DNA of 64,000 bases from Coriolopsis trogii (taxonomy: Eukaryota > Basidiomycota > Agaricomycetes > Polyporales > Polyporaceae). Every line of letters starts with the position of its first letter. Positions within the stretch are counted from its first letter, which is position 1. The notes beneath the pieces were generated by a model, which was given only the letters and a program-made list of their open reading frames with translations, made no database searches and was not told the DNA's origin. Both the position numbers and the translations under genes were made by a program. Positions 11,291 to 23,400 of this stretch are shown here, one piece after another. The stretch is taken from the NCBI GenBank assembly GCA_020543525.1, contig JAHYIO010000031.1:1-64000 (forward strand), written 5' to 3'.

Positions 11291-12229
11291 AGAGACCGCT
11301 CAGTGCTCAGTCTTCTCCCGCAATTGGCCTCCGACAATGATGTTCGTGTGAGATGGCCTCCTATCAATCAAGTCCGTCATTATCGGCAATATGACAGCGA
11401 TTGTCAAAACGTTAGACCCCTCTTCGTTTTTTCATATACACAGCGGACACGAGACTTTCCAGGAAGCGACAGAGGTCATGATGTCGGCATTGATGGCTTC
11501 ATCACAGCTGGCTGGCTGCGACGCGTCCTCACAAAAGGTCCTTGCACATGCATTGTAATAACAGGCTGATGAGTAGGCAGGTGTGGAGGTCAGTGAAGTC
11601 ATTCACGCAATACAGCCTCTTGTGCGGCGCACAGCACCCCGGTTTGCAGGTTCTTTACAGCTAATGCCAGGACGTTAAACCCCTCTTCGATTCCTTGACG
11701 CACAGCGGAACCTGAGACTATACAGGAAGCCACAGGGGATGTAACAGTACCGTCGACACATTGCACACAGCCCAGTGTCCACGAAGCCTCAGAAAGCAAT
11801 CCTGATCATACGCGCTGGGTGTAAGAAATCGTAGAGATCACACGCTGCACCTCGCCACAAATTCATATTCACTGGGCTAATAAAGAAGTATTCCAAGCAT
11901 TGAACACCGGTGGATCAACGAGGTGAGGTCCCTCACAAGAGAACCCGAAACATATTCAAAAGTCTCAACAGCAAGCAGATTTCCACAATTAGCTCCAGCT
12001 TAAATGGGGTGGTCAAACCTCTCCGAGAGTCTAGAACGTCTATGGTCTGCAGAACCATGCTGCGATTCGCCACCTCCGTTCCTGGTGAGAACCAGAAGAT
12101 ATCTCTCGTTGATGGCTTCTTTCACAGTTGCCCGTCCTTCATGATGCTTCTGCATGCATAACATTATAAGACATTTCAATCTCTCCCCTGCCCCAGCCTG
12201 CGCCCTCATCCCCCCGTAAAACCTCTAAG
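11291..12229. repeat. Intergenic with dispersed repeat fragments
   Basis: Related fragments recur around 11410-11560, 11670-11790, 12108-12160 and again at 14229-14345. Shared words are cacagcgga..gagact.t.caggaagc and gatggcttc...cacagc. No coding potential was recognised; they look like remnants of one element. Confidence 0.5.
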
Positions 12230-12970
12230 ATGTTCAGAATCTACCCCGTGGCGTCCGGTAACCCTCTCGAAGGCACCGTAGTGTTGAGGGCCGTCTCTTC
12301 TGTGCGTCTCGCGTATTCAACCATATGTCTCCTCCCCGTGCTAATGACTGTTCAGCCCGGGGTTATCGAACAGCTCGTTCTTTATAGGGACATGCAGTCC
12401 TACATCACCATTGTCACTACCATCAACGAGGAGGTTCCAACACCCGGCAGTCCCCCAGACACAGACATCCAGCCTCAAGGCAACAATGGAGAGCTCCATG
12501 GGGACACCAGTGACGCAGAGACGTTGACCGATGATACTGTGCCTGTCGCCATCGCTCAGCCGCTTGAGCCCTGGCTCCCTGCCCGCCCATCGTCTGATGT
12601 CTTCGCTAACGGTGTTGCTCACGACCTTGTCGAGGAGGTGACTCGAGAGGCCGACATCACCGAGCTGGGTATGGCGTCTCCACCGCCCCCTTCCTCTTGC
12701 TCTGACCATCCCTCGGGGATCACACATCCTTCCCTCTACTCGACCAACTCACAGGGCACTCAGCCTCCTCTGAGTGATATCAATCCTCCCCCAGCGTTGA
12801 ACGTCCCCCGCCACCCAGTAAGTACTCCACCATTACTCTCCAGGCATACTCTTGACCCTAACTTTGTTTAGTACGTGCATAACAACTGCGAATCCGCAGT
12901 CTCCTCACAGTGGTGGGATGGAGCTGCCTCTACAAGGTCTGGGAGGGGGTGTGGTTGTGTTGTCATGTAG
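12230..12970 (+). CDS. Small hypothetical protein F
   Basis: Three plausible exons. Exon 1 starts MFRIYPVASG and ends at a GTGCGT donor near 12300. The 54-nt intron has a gctaatg branch-site-like word and ends TTCAG near 12354. Exon 2 encodes PGVIEQLVLYRDMQSY and then a long Pro/Ser/Thr-rich acidic region. A second intron (GTAAGT...TTTAG) near 12818-12870 leads to a short Trp- and Cys-containing tail (QWWDGAAS) ending with TAG at 12968-12970. No domain is recognised. The splice sites and the conserved-looking first 50 residues argue for a real gene; the low-complexity remainder argues for caution. It faces away from helicase A. Confidence 0.5.
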
Positions 12971-13043
12971 TGCCGTCATCCGCATGTGTATCTTGTTGCA
13001 TTCTGGCCACTAAATGCATCGGTCGCTCTTGTTCCTGGAATTT

Positions 13044-13677
13044 TGGATTACGAAGTAAGCCGAGGTTTAGGGGTTTGAAATCACGCTGCAAAGTGACGGT
13101 AACATCACGCTCGCGTGCGGGTCACATCAGTCATATCACGGCGTTACACAGATGATGATAGTTTGTTATTATCCAGTGGGCAGGCGAACAAGCGCACAAA
13201 CACTGCTGTCTTTTCTGTTATTACATAATACCCCCGCAATCATACCCAGCGTCCCAACCTCCGTCGAACTCCGCATACGCAATACACGTCAAACGCGAGT
13301 GGGAAGGGATATGGTCATCACTGATCGCTCCGCTTCCACGGCCTTGCTTCCCAACGGGCGTTACACAGAGAAAAAGGAGCAGAAAAGTCACTCTGCAAAG
13401 TGACGGTAACATCACGCTTCACGTGTACGTCACATACGTCATATCACGGCGTTACACTCAGAAGGGGGCAAAAGTCACCCTGCAAAGTGACGGTAACATC
13501 ACACTTTCTTGCATGTCACCAGTGACCGCTATCACTCCGTCACTACCTGAGAGCCCCCGACTGTCACTCCTCTACACTGCCATTTGCTCCCGCGCGTGTT
13601 GAAGGAGGGCGCAAGCCCGACTGATGCCCGCCTTTCAATCTGGCGATTCTTTCAGTACAATACCTATGTAATCCAGG
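13044..13677. repeat. Dispersed repeat M, copy 2 (inverted), split by an insertion
   Basis: Reverse complement of 3816-4238, with the same three GTGACGGTAACATCAC blocks and GGATTACG / GTAATCCAGG ends. A 206-bp insertion at 13152-13357 interrupts it. Removing the insertion and one copy of its 11-bp duplication restores the copy 1 order. Confidence 0.8.
13152..13357 (-). mobile_element. 5'-truncated SINE-like insertion
   Basis: 206 bp flanked by an 11-bp target duplication GCGTTACACAG (13141-13151 and 13358-13368), placed inside repeat M. Its sequence is the reverse complement of the last 200 bp of the element at 47622-48163. It ends, in element orientation, with the same short ATC-type tail. 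A shared 3' end with a missing 5' part is the usual result of target-primed reverse transcription. Confidence 0.85.
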
Positions 13678-13858
13678 TTTGCCAGCGGCTGTACTATTAA
13701 AACGAGCAACATCATATCCCACCCCCAGAACAGGCCAGGAATATGGATGGAATTGATCTCCTGTTCCCGGCCAGAATACTTTGGTAAAATCATCAGAGTA
13801 CAACGAGTTGAAACTCCGAAAGGGACATTAGTCTCAGCAGCTTATCCCACGACCAAAG

Positions 13859-14055
13859 CCGCCCTCCTGAACAGGCCGGTGAAATCGCTGGAATTGATCT
13901 TTGAGCCCTGATTACTGGAATTTGAAGCTCCAAAAGGGACATTAGTATTGACTACTTATTCACCTTACCCAGATTCCGACACGATCTCCGAAGATATTCT
14001 GGACCAGAATAGGAGACCAATATCGGCAATTTTTCCGGCCTGTTCAGGAGGGCGG
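13859..14055. repeat. Small inverted-repeat element
   Basis: 21-bp perfect inverted arms at 13859-13879 and 14035-14055, starting CCGCCCTCCTGAACAGG. Two diverged copies of ctcc.aaagggacattagt lie nearby. Probably a MITE; no clear target duplication seen. Confidence 0.55.
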
Positions 14056-14480
14056 AGTTGGCCATTGCCTGTCGTGAAGGCGATGCGCAAAATATCTCGC
14101 CTAATTAAGATATTTGGGACAAACGGCTTCACACATCGTCTTTGGGAAAAGGAGTCGATCGGTCAAGCCGATAAGGACACGGAAAAATCTCGGCGCTCCC
14201 GTTTCGTGGTGCACGATAAGCGGTGACTCTTTGATATCTTTACACTCAGCGGAGACTTTTCAAGAAGCCCCCAGGCATATGTTGCCGGCATCAATAGCTT
14301 GCTCACAGCGAGATAGCTGCGCTGTCCTCAAGCCTTACTTATAACACGCCGCCCAACACTAGTCCACCATTCTCGATCATGCACTCTGTGTGTACAACAT
14401 ATCAAATACAGGTCTAACATCTCAATATTAGCTTTAAACTTTGAAAGTCTTGTTAGTATCAGGGACATGTTCCCCCTATG

Positions 14481-14830
14481 ATGCACGCCGTCCGACACTG
14501 TCAGACGTGGAGCACAGGGTGCCCAGCGCCTGTCTGCGAGTGCTATGCACGCCGTCCGACACTGTCAGACGTGGAGCACAGGGTGCCCAGCGCCTGTCTG
14601 CGAGTGCTATGCACGCCGTCCGACACTGTCAGACGTGGAGCACAGGGTGCCCAGCGCCTGTCTGCGAGTGCTATGCACGCCGTCCGACACTGTCAGACGT
14701 GGAGCACAGGGTGTCCAGCGCCTGTCTGCGAGTGCTTCGCACGCCGTCCGACACTGTCGGACGTGGGGCATGGCAGCCCCAGCGTCTCTCAACCAGGTCT
14801 GTGTTTGACATCCGACACTGCCAGACACTA
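14481..14830. repeat. 64-bp tandem array built on the 19-bp palindrome
   Basis: Units start at 14481, 14545, 14609, 14673 and 14737. Each contains GTCCGACACTGTCAGAC (the last has the fully symmetric GTCGGAC arm) plus the linker gtggagcacagggtgcccagc. A degenerate palindrome follows at about 14811. The linker is unrelated to those at 3291 and 10273. Confidence 0.9.
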
Positions 14831-15089
14831 ATGCCAGGGCCCCTCTCTGCAACTCACACTCTACTCGTCCAACATGTTTTCATATAGCTGTCCGTGCTCC
14901 GCAACTATTCTGAGCTCCATATCTGATAGAGTCGGATGATAGTGCACCTGACCACAATGAGCAAGATTGCTGCTGCGCTCAACGTTTGACACTGTGAGAC
15001 ACTTTTTGGCTCTCACTCAGCTGCGATCTGCATTTACACAGTGGTCTCGCAGGTTCAAGCATACGGGTGTGACTTCTTTACAAATTGGG

Positions 15090-17756
15090 TAATTCAGGGT
15101 CACGTGATAGCCCTTGTAACCCCATCCTAGGGTCAGATTCCACCCCTAGGGTCGTTCATTTTGCCTCATAACATTTTTGAAAAATTTTTAACCCCTAACC
15201 CTCACTATTACTACACCCAATAGCTACAACTCTACACCCAAAACAACCAAGTAACCCTTTTTACAACAAATAATTAACCTCACTTCTCCCTAAGTTCACA
15301 TACACACTCCATTCAATATATTTAAATACTCAAACTCTTCTTACAATACACAACTAACCCAATACACCATAAACACTACCCTACTGCCTTAGTCAATACT
15401 GCACCAACCATAACCCTAGCCTGGCAATCTTCACATACCTCTCATCCTTGTTCTTACTCACCAACCAAGCTGCAAATGCCGTATCATTCCCCCACCTTAT
15501 CCAACCTGCACCACTCCTTAGAGTAGTATGTCTAATATATCATTGATACTATCATGTTCAGCTATCCCGTGTTGCAGCTTGTGCCCTTGCTCTTCCCAGC
15601 ATTCGTAGCATACAAAAGGTCTTGTTATAATGGCTACCTATCTACCCATAGTACCTTAGCTGCCTCCTCCAGTCCAAGTATTCTCCACCAGTGCCCCGCC
15701 TATCCTTATTAGTCTTCTTTAGCAGCTTCATCATAGCTGCATACTGCACAATGTTGTGCTGATCCTATACTGCATAGTTCTTTGGCTTTGCAATCTGGCA
15801 AAGACCACAGTATCCAGAAACTTGTCTAATGTTTTCCTTTACTGCACAAGTAGTGGCTGTAGTTATGCTTCTCAATGCAGCCTCACTCATTTGGCAACTT
15901 GCACAGCCAAAGCAAACACTGCTTCATATTGAGAGTCATCTTGGGCAGAGTGATGACCAGTTATGGCTATAGTACTCAAAGGTCCTAAAGCAAGAGTTGT
16001 TAAAAGAGCATAGGCTTGCACTGCATTAACCAAAAACTACTTAATAGCATTTGAACATATAGAAAAGAGATAGCAGGAAGTTATTTCCACACGAACTTGT
16101 CAGATTATTATAATACTTATATTGTTGGATGGCTATATGGTAGAGCTGCAATAGTTCTGCCTTGTTATCACAAAGCCAAGCAATAGGTAGACATCAATAG
16201 ACCCATTTATGGTAATACCACGTACTATTTCTACATATCTGCATGAGGTTGCAAGCTGTATCTCTATTGATACCAAGTATAGAATAAACCCTACATACTA
16301 TTGCTAAGCTACACTTTGACACTACAATTAGTCTACCTTGTTACTACAAATTTAACCAACCATTGGCCGGCAATAGCACTATATATATGCGCATCATATA
16401 CTTTTTAACTATTACCTGCATGAGGTGCAAGTTATTTCTCTCTAGAAATATAGTATAGGGTCACGACTTATATACTATTAGAAAGCCGTGTTTTAGAGCT
16501 ACAATATGTCTCCCTTGTTGCTGATACCTTATTATATGATATGTAGCATACTATACCTCAATACTTCTTGCTTCCTTGAATGTTTCAACATTGTATATTA
16601 TATTGAAAAAATAAGATGTCATTAAACCAATGATATTCATGGGGCCTTAATATCAATTGAACCTACGAATAAATGTATCATACTAATGCAAGGCTAAATG
16701 GACATACTATATAATGATCTACATATCTAATGCCTGTGCAAACTGCTCTAGATTATGATAGTAAGACTTATATCTTTACGAACTAAACTTCTTCACTTTC
16801 TTATGGATGTCTCAAGCATCTGCTGCAAGCTCTAGGCTCTTGAGAAGGTCCCCTCCCTCCAGTTCTATAATGTAATCAGTATCCAACTTTCTCTTGATTG
16901 CTGGAGGACGGAGTAAGAGACCTTACTATAGGCAGATTAATATTCTAAACCTTAACACTGCTTGAAGCCTCTATAACAAAGACTTTACAGATTTGGTCGA
17001 AGATGGCCCTATCACGTGATAATTTATAGGTGCTTAACTATCGTCAAAATGTGCAGTAACTAGATAAATTGCACCATAAGTGAAACTTAGAGTTTGGGTT
17101 ATCTGCTAGGCCAACAGGCTTACTATTATATTAAAAATATCAACTAAGGCTAAGATACGTAGTGTATATGTATAGAGCAAGTAAGTTTCATTGTAACTTA
17201 AGATAGATGTTAATCTGGCCATCATAGACCCACCAAGACCATTTGTAGCTACCTACTTACTGTTTTATCACAATATTCAATTCTCACACTTGCTAGTATA
17301 ATAGTCACTTAAAATCATACACAATCCAAGTAGTCTATAGATACAATGTGGATAAATGTCTTTACTTATGGTGATACTGATAATATCCTCATAGACTTTG
17401 ATTATTATAGGCACCATGTTTAATTGTACTCCGTTCAATAATAGCATACAACTTTACTTTGATCTTAGTAGCAATTAATAATATATGTATAGCAAAAGTT
17501 CAAGATCAAAGATTTAACTTAGTAGTTCAATTGGTGTCTACTATATTTATGTATGCTTATATTATTTTTTCTACCAATATGCTAACTTGGTGTAACTATA
17601 ATGACCACAGGTGTTTTAGGCTCTATACTTAAGCTTAACATTGTTTTGAAAACAGATTACCTGCTGAACCAGCTACGCCAAAAGGGTGCAATGTTGAGCT
17701 TGACTGAACATCTGACTGATTCTAAGTACACAATTCAACTGGTATCATAACAGTGA
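15090..17756. mobile_element. AT-rich decayed transposable element, copy 1
   Basis: No open frame of note. From about 15170 to 16030 it matches 41590-42430 in the same orientation, with many transitions and indels. On the minus strand both copies keep a peptide pattern with CGLCQI and LLKKTN, broken by stops in both. The segment begins near repeated ccctaggg words. The right part (16030-17756) is AT-rich with no recognisable gene; part of it resembles the 177-bp repeats at 42430-43230. The transposon class could not be identified. Confidence 0.6.
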
Positions 17757-18968
17757 CTAAATACACCCACGCAGCAAGGGGAGTCTGAGACTCCCTGTTC
17801 CGTGTCTCGATCTATTCATCTCATTGATCAACACACACCCATGCAGCAAGGGGAGTCTGAGACTCCCTGTTCCATGTCTCGATCTATTCATCTCATTGAT
17901 CAACACACACCCATGCAGCAAGGGGAGTCTGAGACTCCCTGTTCCATGTCTCGATCTATTCATCTCATTGATCAACACACACCCACACAGCAAGGGGAGT
18001 CTCACACACACCCACGCAGCAAGGGGAGTCTCAGACTCCCTGTTCCGTGTCTCGATCTATTCATCTCATTGATCAACACACACCCATGCAGCAAGGGGAG
18101 TCTGAGACTCCCTGTTCCATGTCTTGATCTATTCATCTCATCGATCAACACACACCCATGCAGCAAGGGGAGTCTGAGACTCCCTGTTCCGTGTCTCGAT
18201 CTATTCATCTCATCGATCAACACACACCCATGCAGCAAGGGGAGTCTGAGACTCCCTGTTCCATGTCTCGATCTATTCATCTCATTGATTAACACACACC
18301 CACACAGCAAGGGGAGTCTCACACACACCCACGCAGCAAGGGGAGTCTCAGACTCCCTGTTCCGTGTCTCGATCTATTCATCTCATTGATCAACACACAC
18401 CCACGCAGCAAGGGGAGTCTCAGACTCCCTGTTCCGTCCCCCAATATTGTGACTTTGTTTGTCAACACACACCCACACAGCAAGGGGAGTCTGAGACTCC
18501 CTGTTCCGTGTCTCGATCTATTCATCTCATCGATCAACACACACCCATGCAGCAAGGGGAGTCTGAGACTCCCTGTTCCATGTCTTGATCTATTCATCTC
18601 ATCGATCAACACACACCCATGCAGCAAGGGGAGTCTGAGACTCCCTGTTCCGTGTCTCGATCTATTCATCTCATCGATCAACACACACCCATGCAGCAAG
18701 GGGAGTCTGAGACTCCCTGTTCCATGTCTTGATCTATTCATCTCATTGATCAACACACACCCACACAGCAAGGGGAGTCTGAGACTCCCTGTTCCGTCCC
18801 CCAATATTGTGACTTTGTTTGTCAACACACACCCACACAGCAAGGGGAGTCTGAGACTCCCTGTTCCATGTCTCGATCTATTCATCTCATTGATCAACAC
18901 ACACCCACACAGCAAGGGGAGTCTCACACACACCCACGCAGCAAGGGGAGTCTCAGACTCCCTGTTTC
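17757..18968. repeat. 72-bp minisatellite with internal palindrome
   Basis: About 16 units of 72 bp, most carrying gcagcaaggggagtctgaga and the tail tctcgatctattcatctca. The core is the odd-length palindrome GGGAGTCT-S-AGACTCCC. Some units are shortened, and two carry a different tail (ccccaatattgtgactttg), repeated in the same order at 18440 and 18800. Because 72 is a multiple of three, several frames stay open, giving false long ORFs on both strands. Confidence 0.93.
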
Positions 18969-19056
18969 AAAATAGACAGATGTCAATTCATACATACTAT
19001 TTCATACCAAGTGTTGTGCATAAGGTGGTTTTTACATATGAACTATTTAATTATAT

Positions 19057-22000
19057 TCAATATTTAGCGCGCTCCTTGCCCTTGCCCTTTGTATCATACT
19101 GTTGAGTTGTCTCCTCCTCCTCCTCCTCCTCCTCCTCCTCCTTCTCCTCCTCCTCCTCCTCCTCCTCCTTCTCCTCCTCCTCCTCCTCCTCCTCCTCTAT
19201 ATGTTCCTTCATGGGCCAGAATTTGCTACCAGTAGAATGAAGGCGAGATGGACCAGCGACTGGTTGAGAAAGGCTGGCAATGGGTTCATTGTCTTGCTCC
19301 AAAGGCTGAAACTCTCCATAAGTTTCATAGATCCAAGCTGACTTTGGAGAGGGAAAGAGCTGAGTTAACCCCCCATTTTCATCCCCTGATTCCTCCTCTT
19401 CTTCCCGCTGAGCTGTAGGCACTGGTCGCTTTGCTTTAGGGAGAATAGATGATTCCATAGTGAGACTCCGTCCCCGCTTTGCACCAGGTAAAGTTATTGG
19501 TGAGCCAATAGGGGAGTATGATGGAGCATCTGGATGAAGACTGACTTCGCGAGATGGAGGAAGATGGAACAAAGGAATGATCTGTGGTGGGGGCATCTGG
19601 GGTGGTATAGGTTGAGGGGCTGGTGGTTCATTCATATTCTCAAAAGGAGGTGGAGTGTCCTCTTCCTCCTCTTCAGCTATAGCAACCCCAAGTTGAAACT
19701 GCATGTTCCGTCCTAAGGCTGGATTAACTGCAATTCGAGGAGCAGCTGCTGGCTCCTCATAGCCTCCACTTCCAAGATACGTCCATTTGTCAATTCCCTG
19801 TGAAGGCTGGATGCGGCGTGTATCCCAGATGCGGCTAGTCTCGGTGTGAGGAAGCCAGAGAATCCGTTTGAATTTCTCCTGGACCTTCCTACGGATTATC
19901 TTTGCAGCCTCTGGTCGAGCCTGGTTCATAACCTTCATCCAGTCCTGAAAGTATCGACAGATCATGAAATTCTGCAAATTGCTGAGCTTTGAGCCTTTAG
20001 GAGGGAAGAACCGGTCAAACTGTGTCTTATTCCAAAAGTCTTCATCCCGAATGCGCCACCAGACATTCCGAAAGGGAAAGACTGGGCGATTAAAAAGGTC
20101 CAAAGTAACACGAGATTGGTCGGCAGGGGAAAGGGTGCAGTATGCAGGTTTGTACCGATCCTTGAGATTCGGTGAGACTTGGATAAGATCATAGGGGAAC
20201 TGGGCCCAGATGCGATCCACAATTGCATCTGGCAAAAGTCCCTGAATGTCTCAGATATTGTCCTCAGAATCATCAGAATCATCATGATTCTCATCTGGAC
20301 CAGTCAACCTAAGACGATCATGAAGTCTAATTCCCATATCATCCAACCCAAATACAGATGGAGTAATAGCATCTGGATTGGTGTACTTGATATTCAGAGT
20401 ATGAGATCGACGATTGGACATGCGAGCAGGATTGGCAGCTCGACGGGTATAGGTGAGACCAGTGGCGCCCAAACGTGCTTCAATGTCACTGATAGAGGCA
20501 GCTTTGTACAGGATACAGAGTTGAGGAATTTCCAAAACTCTGCTTTGAGGTACCCGTAGCCACTGGTGTCTTCCATCCCGAACCAGATCACAGAGGTAGA
20601 ACAGCCCTTGTTCTCTGGGCAGTGGAACAACTTCGCCTTGGTCGTACTCCATATCAGCAAGATCTTCATCATCCAGACCCACATCCTCTGGCCCATGGAT
20701 GCATACAGTATTTTGTAAGGCAGTTTCAGCTCGCCAGTCACTAGGACGGGACATGACAGCATTGAGCATGAAGATACATGCTGCACCCAGAGTAAGGGAG
20801 GGAAGAGTTGCACGGGAGTTCGGAGGATCAGTAATGAACTCGTTGAGAATGTAGTGAATGGCCGCAATTCGATAATATTTGAAGGTCCTATTGCTAAGTT
20901 AGCAATCAAACTAATGTGCATACAATTTAACTGTACTAACCACCAAATATCATTAGGGATTGACACTACCGAAAGTTGCACCAGTTCATGAGGGAAGGTG
21001 GTAAGAGCAGTGTCCACATTGGACATTTTGACCCGGAGTTCATATCTGGCTGTGCCATCTTGAGTAGTCCCTTGTGAGCCAGCACAGACTGCAAAGGTGT
21101 GGGAGATGGAATTGATGTCGTCTATAAGATGGGGAAATGGACCAGGGAATAGTTCTGAGGCGCGGCGTTCTCTAAAGATTCCATCATGAAGTTGATAGGT
21201 TACAGCCTTGTCTGTGGTGTAGACATTGACATAGACAACCTTGTCGGCTGTTCCTTTTGTTCCAGTCTCGACACGGAACCCAGAAAGATCGAAAAGATGA
21301 CCGCTAATATCCTTGTGCATTTTGGAGGATCTGGAAAGGGCAGAGATGGCAGCAGAGGAAGCAGAGGGGAGAGCATGAGCAAGCAACCGCTGGTGGGCAG
21401 CATCTAGCCATTGTACGCAGTGTCCATCATGATGTATCTCAACACCGATATCAACATAGTAGTTGTCATGAGGACCCATACGAGTGTTATCTAGCCTTTC
21501 AATGAATAGATTGAAGGCATACTCGCGGGCATCGGCGTCATTGAATGGAAAGCTGTATGCTCCTTTGGTGCCTCGGATCTCTATCTGAAAGACAGAGTCT
21601 TCAAAACGAGGGAAACGATTGAGTGCTGCGCGAACATGTCTGGCAAAGCGGCCAAGGAGCGCCTCTGGTACATCAACAGACTGATAGTGAATCTGGCCAC
21701 GGGAATCCTTAGAAGCTGCAAAGGCAACAGCATAGGAGGCTGGCCAGCGAGCCAAGCTTTCTGGCATAAGCTTCCTAATTGCTGGATGAATCGCCTGGTC
21801 ATAGATGAGAGCAATGTCTTCAGGGTCAATCTTTGGTGGCATATTCTCTCGGTAGAGTTTTGGAAAGAAGAGACGAATTTGATGACGCATGTCGAAGCGA
21901 CCAATGCATATGTTGGGAATCTTATGAGCAGGAATAAGGTGCAAAACCTATAGATGATGTTAGCTCAAGTCTGTATGTATAGTATTAGATATACCTGGTT

Positions 22001-22351
22001 GATGGTGATCTGTAGCCTAATGTGGATTGTTTTGGTGAGAGTGTGCTGGAAGGAGGGCACAGGATACACAGCCATAGCACATTTGAGAGGGAGAGTGAAG
22101 CAAAAGCCAATGAGAGAATCAAAATCCCCTGTGATCTGGTACTCTCCCTCAGCTGGATATGACACCCCTTGGAGTGGATTGACGAATACACGACGTGTTT
22201 CTCCATTGACCAATGCACGGCCTGCAAGCATTAGGCGCATGAAATGATCGACTGCCTCAGGAGTTCCTTCATCCAGGTATGCTTTGGCATGGTCAATGAG
22301 ACTAGCAAGACTGAGTTGGAGAGGACGGCGAAATTCATCAGGATACTCCAT
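19057..22351 (-). pseudogene. Family E gene with one in-frame stop codon
   Basis: Paralogue of the gene at 1-592. Exons are 22351-21995, 21947-20941 and 20887-19057. Splice sites are clean (GTATAT...TATAG and GTTAGT...AATAG) and phases match. The start MEYPDEF aligns with MPPYPDEY. The frame runs 666 codons to TGA at 20253-20251, then stays open in the same frame for almost 400 codons with no other stop. The downstream part is proline-rich, contains KRGRSL and KAKRPVP basic patches, and ends in a Glu run coded by GAG/GAA repeats (about 19105-19200) and a Lys-rich tail. This could be a recent nonsense mutation, an assembly error, or two adjacent ORFs; the downstream part has no ATG near its beginning, which argues against two genes. 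Function unknown. Confidence 0.7.
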
Positions 22352-22404
22352 GACTAGAGCAGGCAGGACTGAGAGTGTATAACGCGTGTGGTGTGATAGG
22401 AGAT

Positions 22405-22497
22405 GTGAAGAACTATCCTCACAGAACCTAGACAATGCAGCAAGACCGAGTGCACAACTAGTGTGGTGGAATAGGAGATGTGAAGAACAATCCTCAC
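22405..22497 (-). promoter_or_regulatory. Two copies of the shared upstream motif (gene E)
   Basis: GTGAAGAACTATCCTCAC at 22405-22422 and GTGAAGAACAATCCTCAC at 22480-22497, each followed by agaaccta, lie 54 and 129 bp upstream of the gene E start codon. The same motif sits upstream of genes B and C. Half-sites are GTGARGA in inverted orientation with 4 bp between. Confidence 0.65.
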
Positions 22498-22859
22498 AGA
22501 ACCTAGGGGATAGTGGGGGTTGGGAGAGAAGAGTGAAATTCTCTCCACTTCCACCCCTGTGCCTTTTATACTTGCTTCCACCAAAAAATTTGACTGTGTG
22601 AATTAGTTCAACACAGGCAAATAGCTGAGTCATCAAATAGTAACCACATATAGCCATCTCAGTAATAACATAAGCAGGGAGGTGATTTGGCATGCTATAT
22701 GGGTGAAGAACTAGTGCAGGTTACAATGCTGTATGAACAATGCAGGGAGACTTGCAGCACTAACTATGAAGATGGCAACGGGTAGCACTGGGAGAAGAGC
22801 AGTTTGCCATTGGTGGAACCTATGGAGATGAGTAGGTGTACAGGAATAAGGAAGGAAAA

Positions 22860-23400
22860 GGCAAGATGTTCGAACAGGGCATCCTCGACGCCGCTCGCCG
22901 CGAGGTTGTCGTGGTCCGAGATGTTTGACGCCGCGGCGTGAGAGGTGCGTAATAGGCACGAGTGTTGTCCATGCCAATGGAATTGAAAGATATTTAAGAA
23001 CGGCGTCCTCGACGCCGCTCGCCGCGAGGTTGTCGTGGTCCGAGGTGTTTGACACCGCGGCGTGAGAGGGGCGTGATAGGCACGAGTATCGTGTATACAA
23101 ATGACAATGCAAGATTTCCGAGGAGGGCGTCCTCGACGCCACACGCCGCGCTTGTCGTGGTCTGAGATGTTTGCCGCCGAGGCGTGAGGAGTGTGGTGTA
23201 TATGAACGACAATGCAGATGATATTCGAGGAGGGCGTCCTCGACGCCGCACGCCGCGCTTGTCGGGGTCCAAGGTGCTTGCCGGTGCAGCGTGAGAGGAG
23301 CGTGATAGGCACGAGTGTCATGTATACAAATGACAATGCAGATATTTGAACAGGGCGTCCTCGACGCCGCACGCTGCAAGGCCCAGTCAATGTCACATAA
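22860..23400. repeat. Diverged repeats with GGCGTC-NNN-GACGCC
   Basis: About five diverged units, each carrying gggcgtcctcgacgccgc, then cttgtcgtggtccgaggtg or similar, and then gcgtgagaggngcgtgataggcacgag. They are older relatives of the regular array at 24240-24715. Confidence 0.75.

Noticed and set aside
10122..11569. Long open frames on both strands
   Set aside because: They follow the tandem array and change frame freely between paralogous units. Repeat translation only.
10273..14830. CRISPR-like arrays
   Set aside because: The palindrome is regular, but the intervening sequences are identical or nearly so within an array, the host is eukaryotic, and no cas genes are present.
15090..15200. 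Telomeric repeat
   Set aside because: ccctaggg and acccctaaccct words occur, here and at 37460 and 41520, but there is no tandem TTAGGG run; they belong to an element end.
17757..19105. Open frames up to 239 codons on both strands
   Set aside because: The 72-bp unit is a multiple of three and lacks stops in several frames; both strands and more than one frame are open, which is not expected of a gene.
19057..20235. Separate gene with its own start at 20235
   Set aside because: The first codon would be TTG, not ATG, and the frame is continuous with the upstream family E exon across one TGA.
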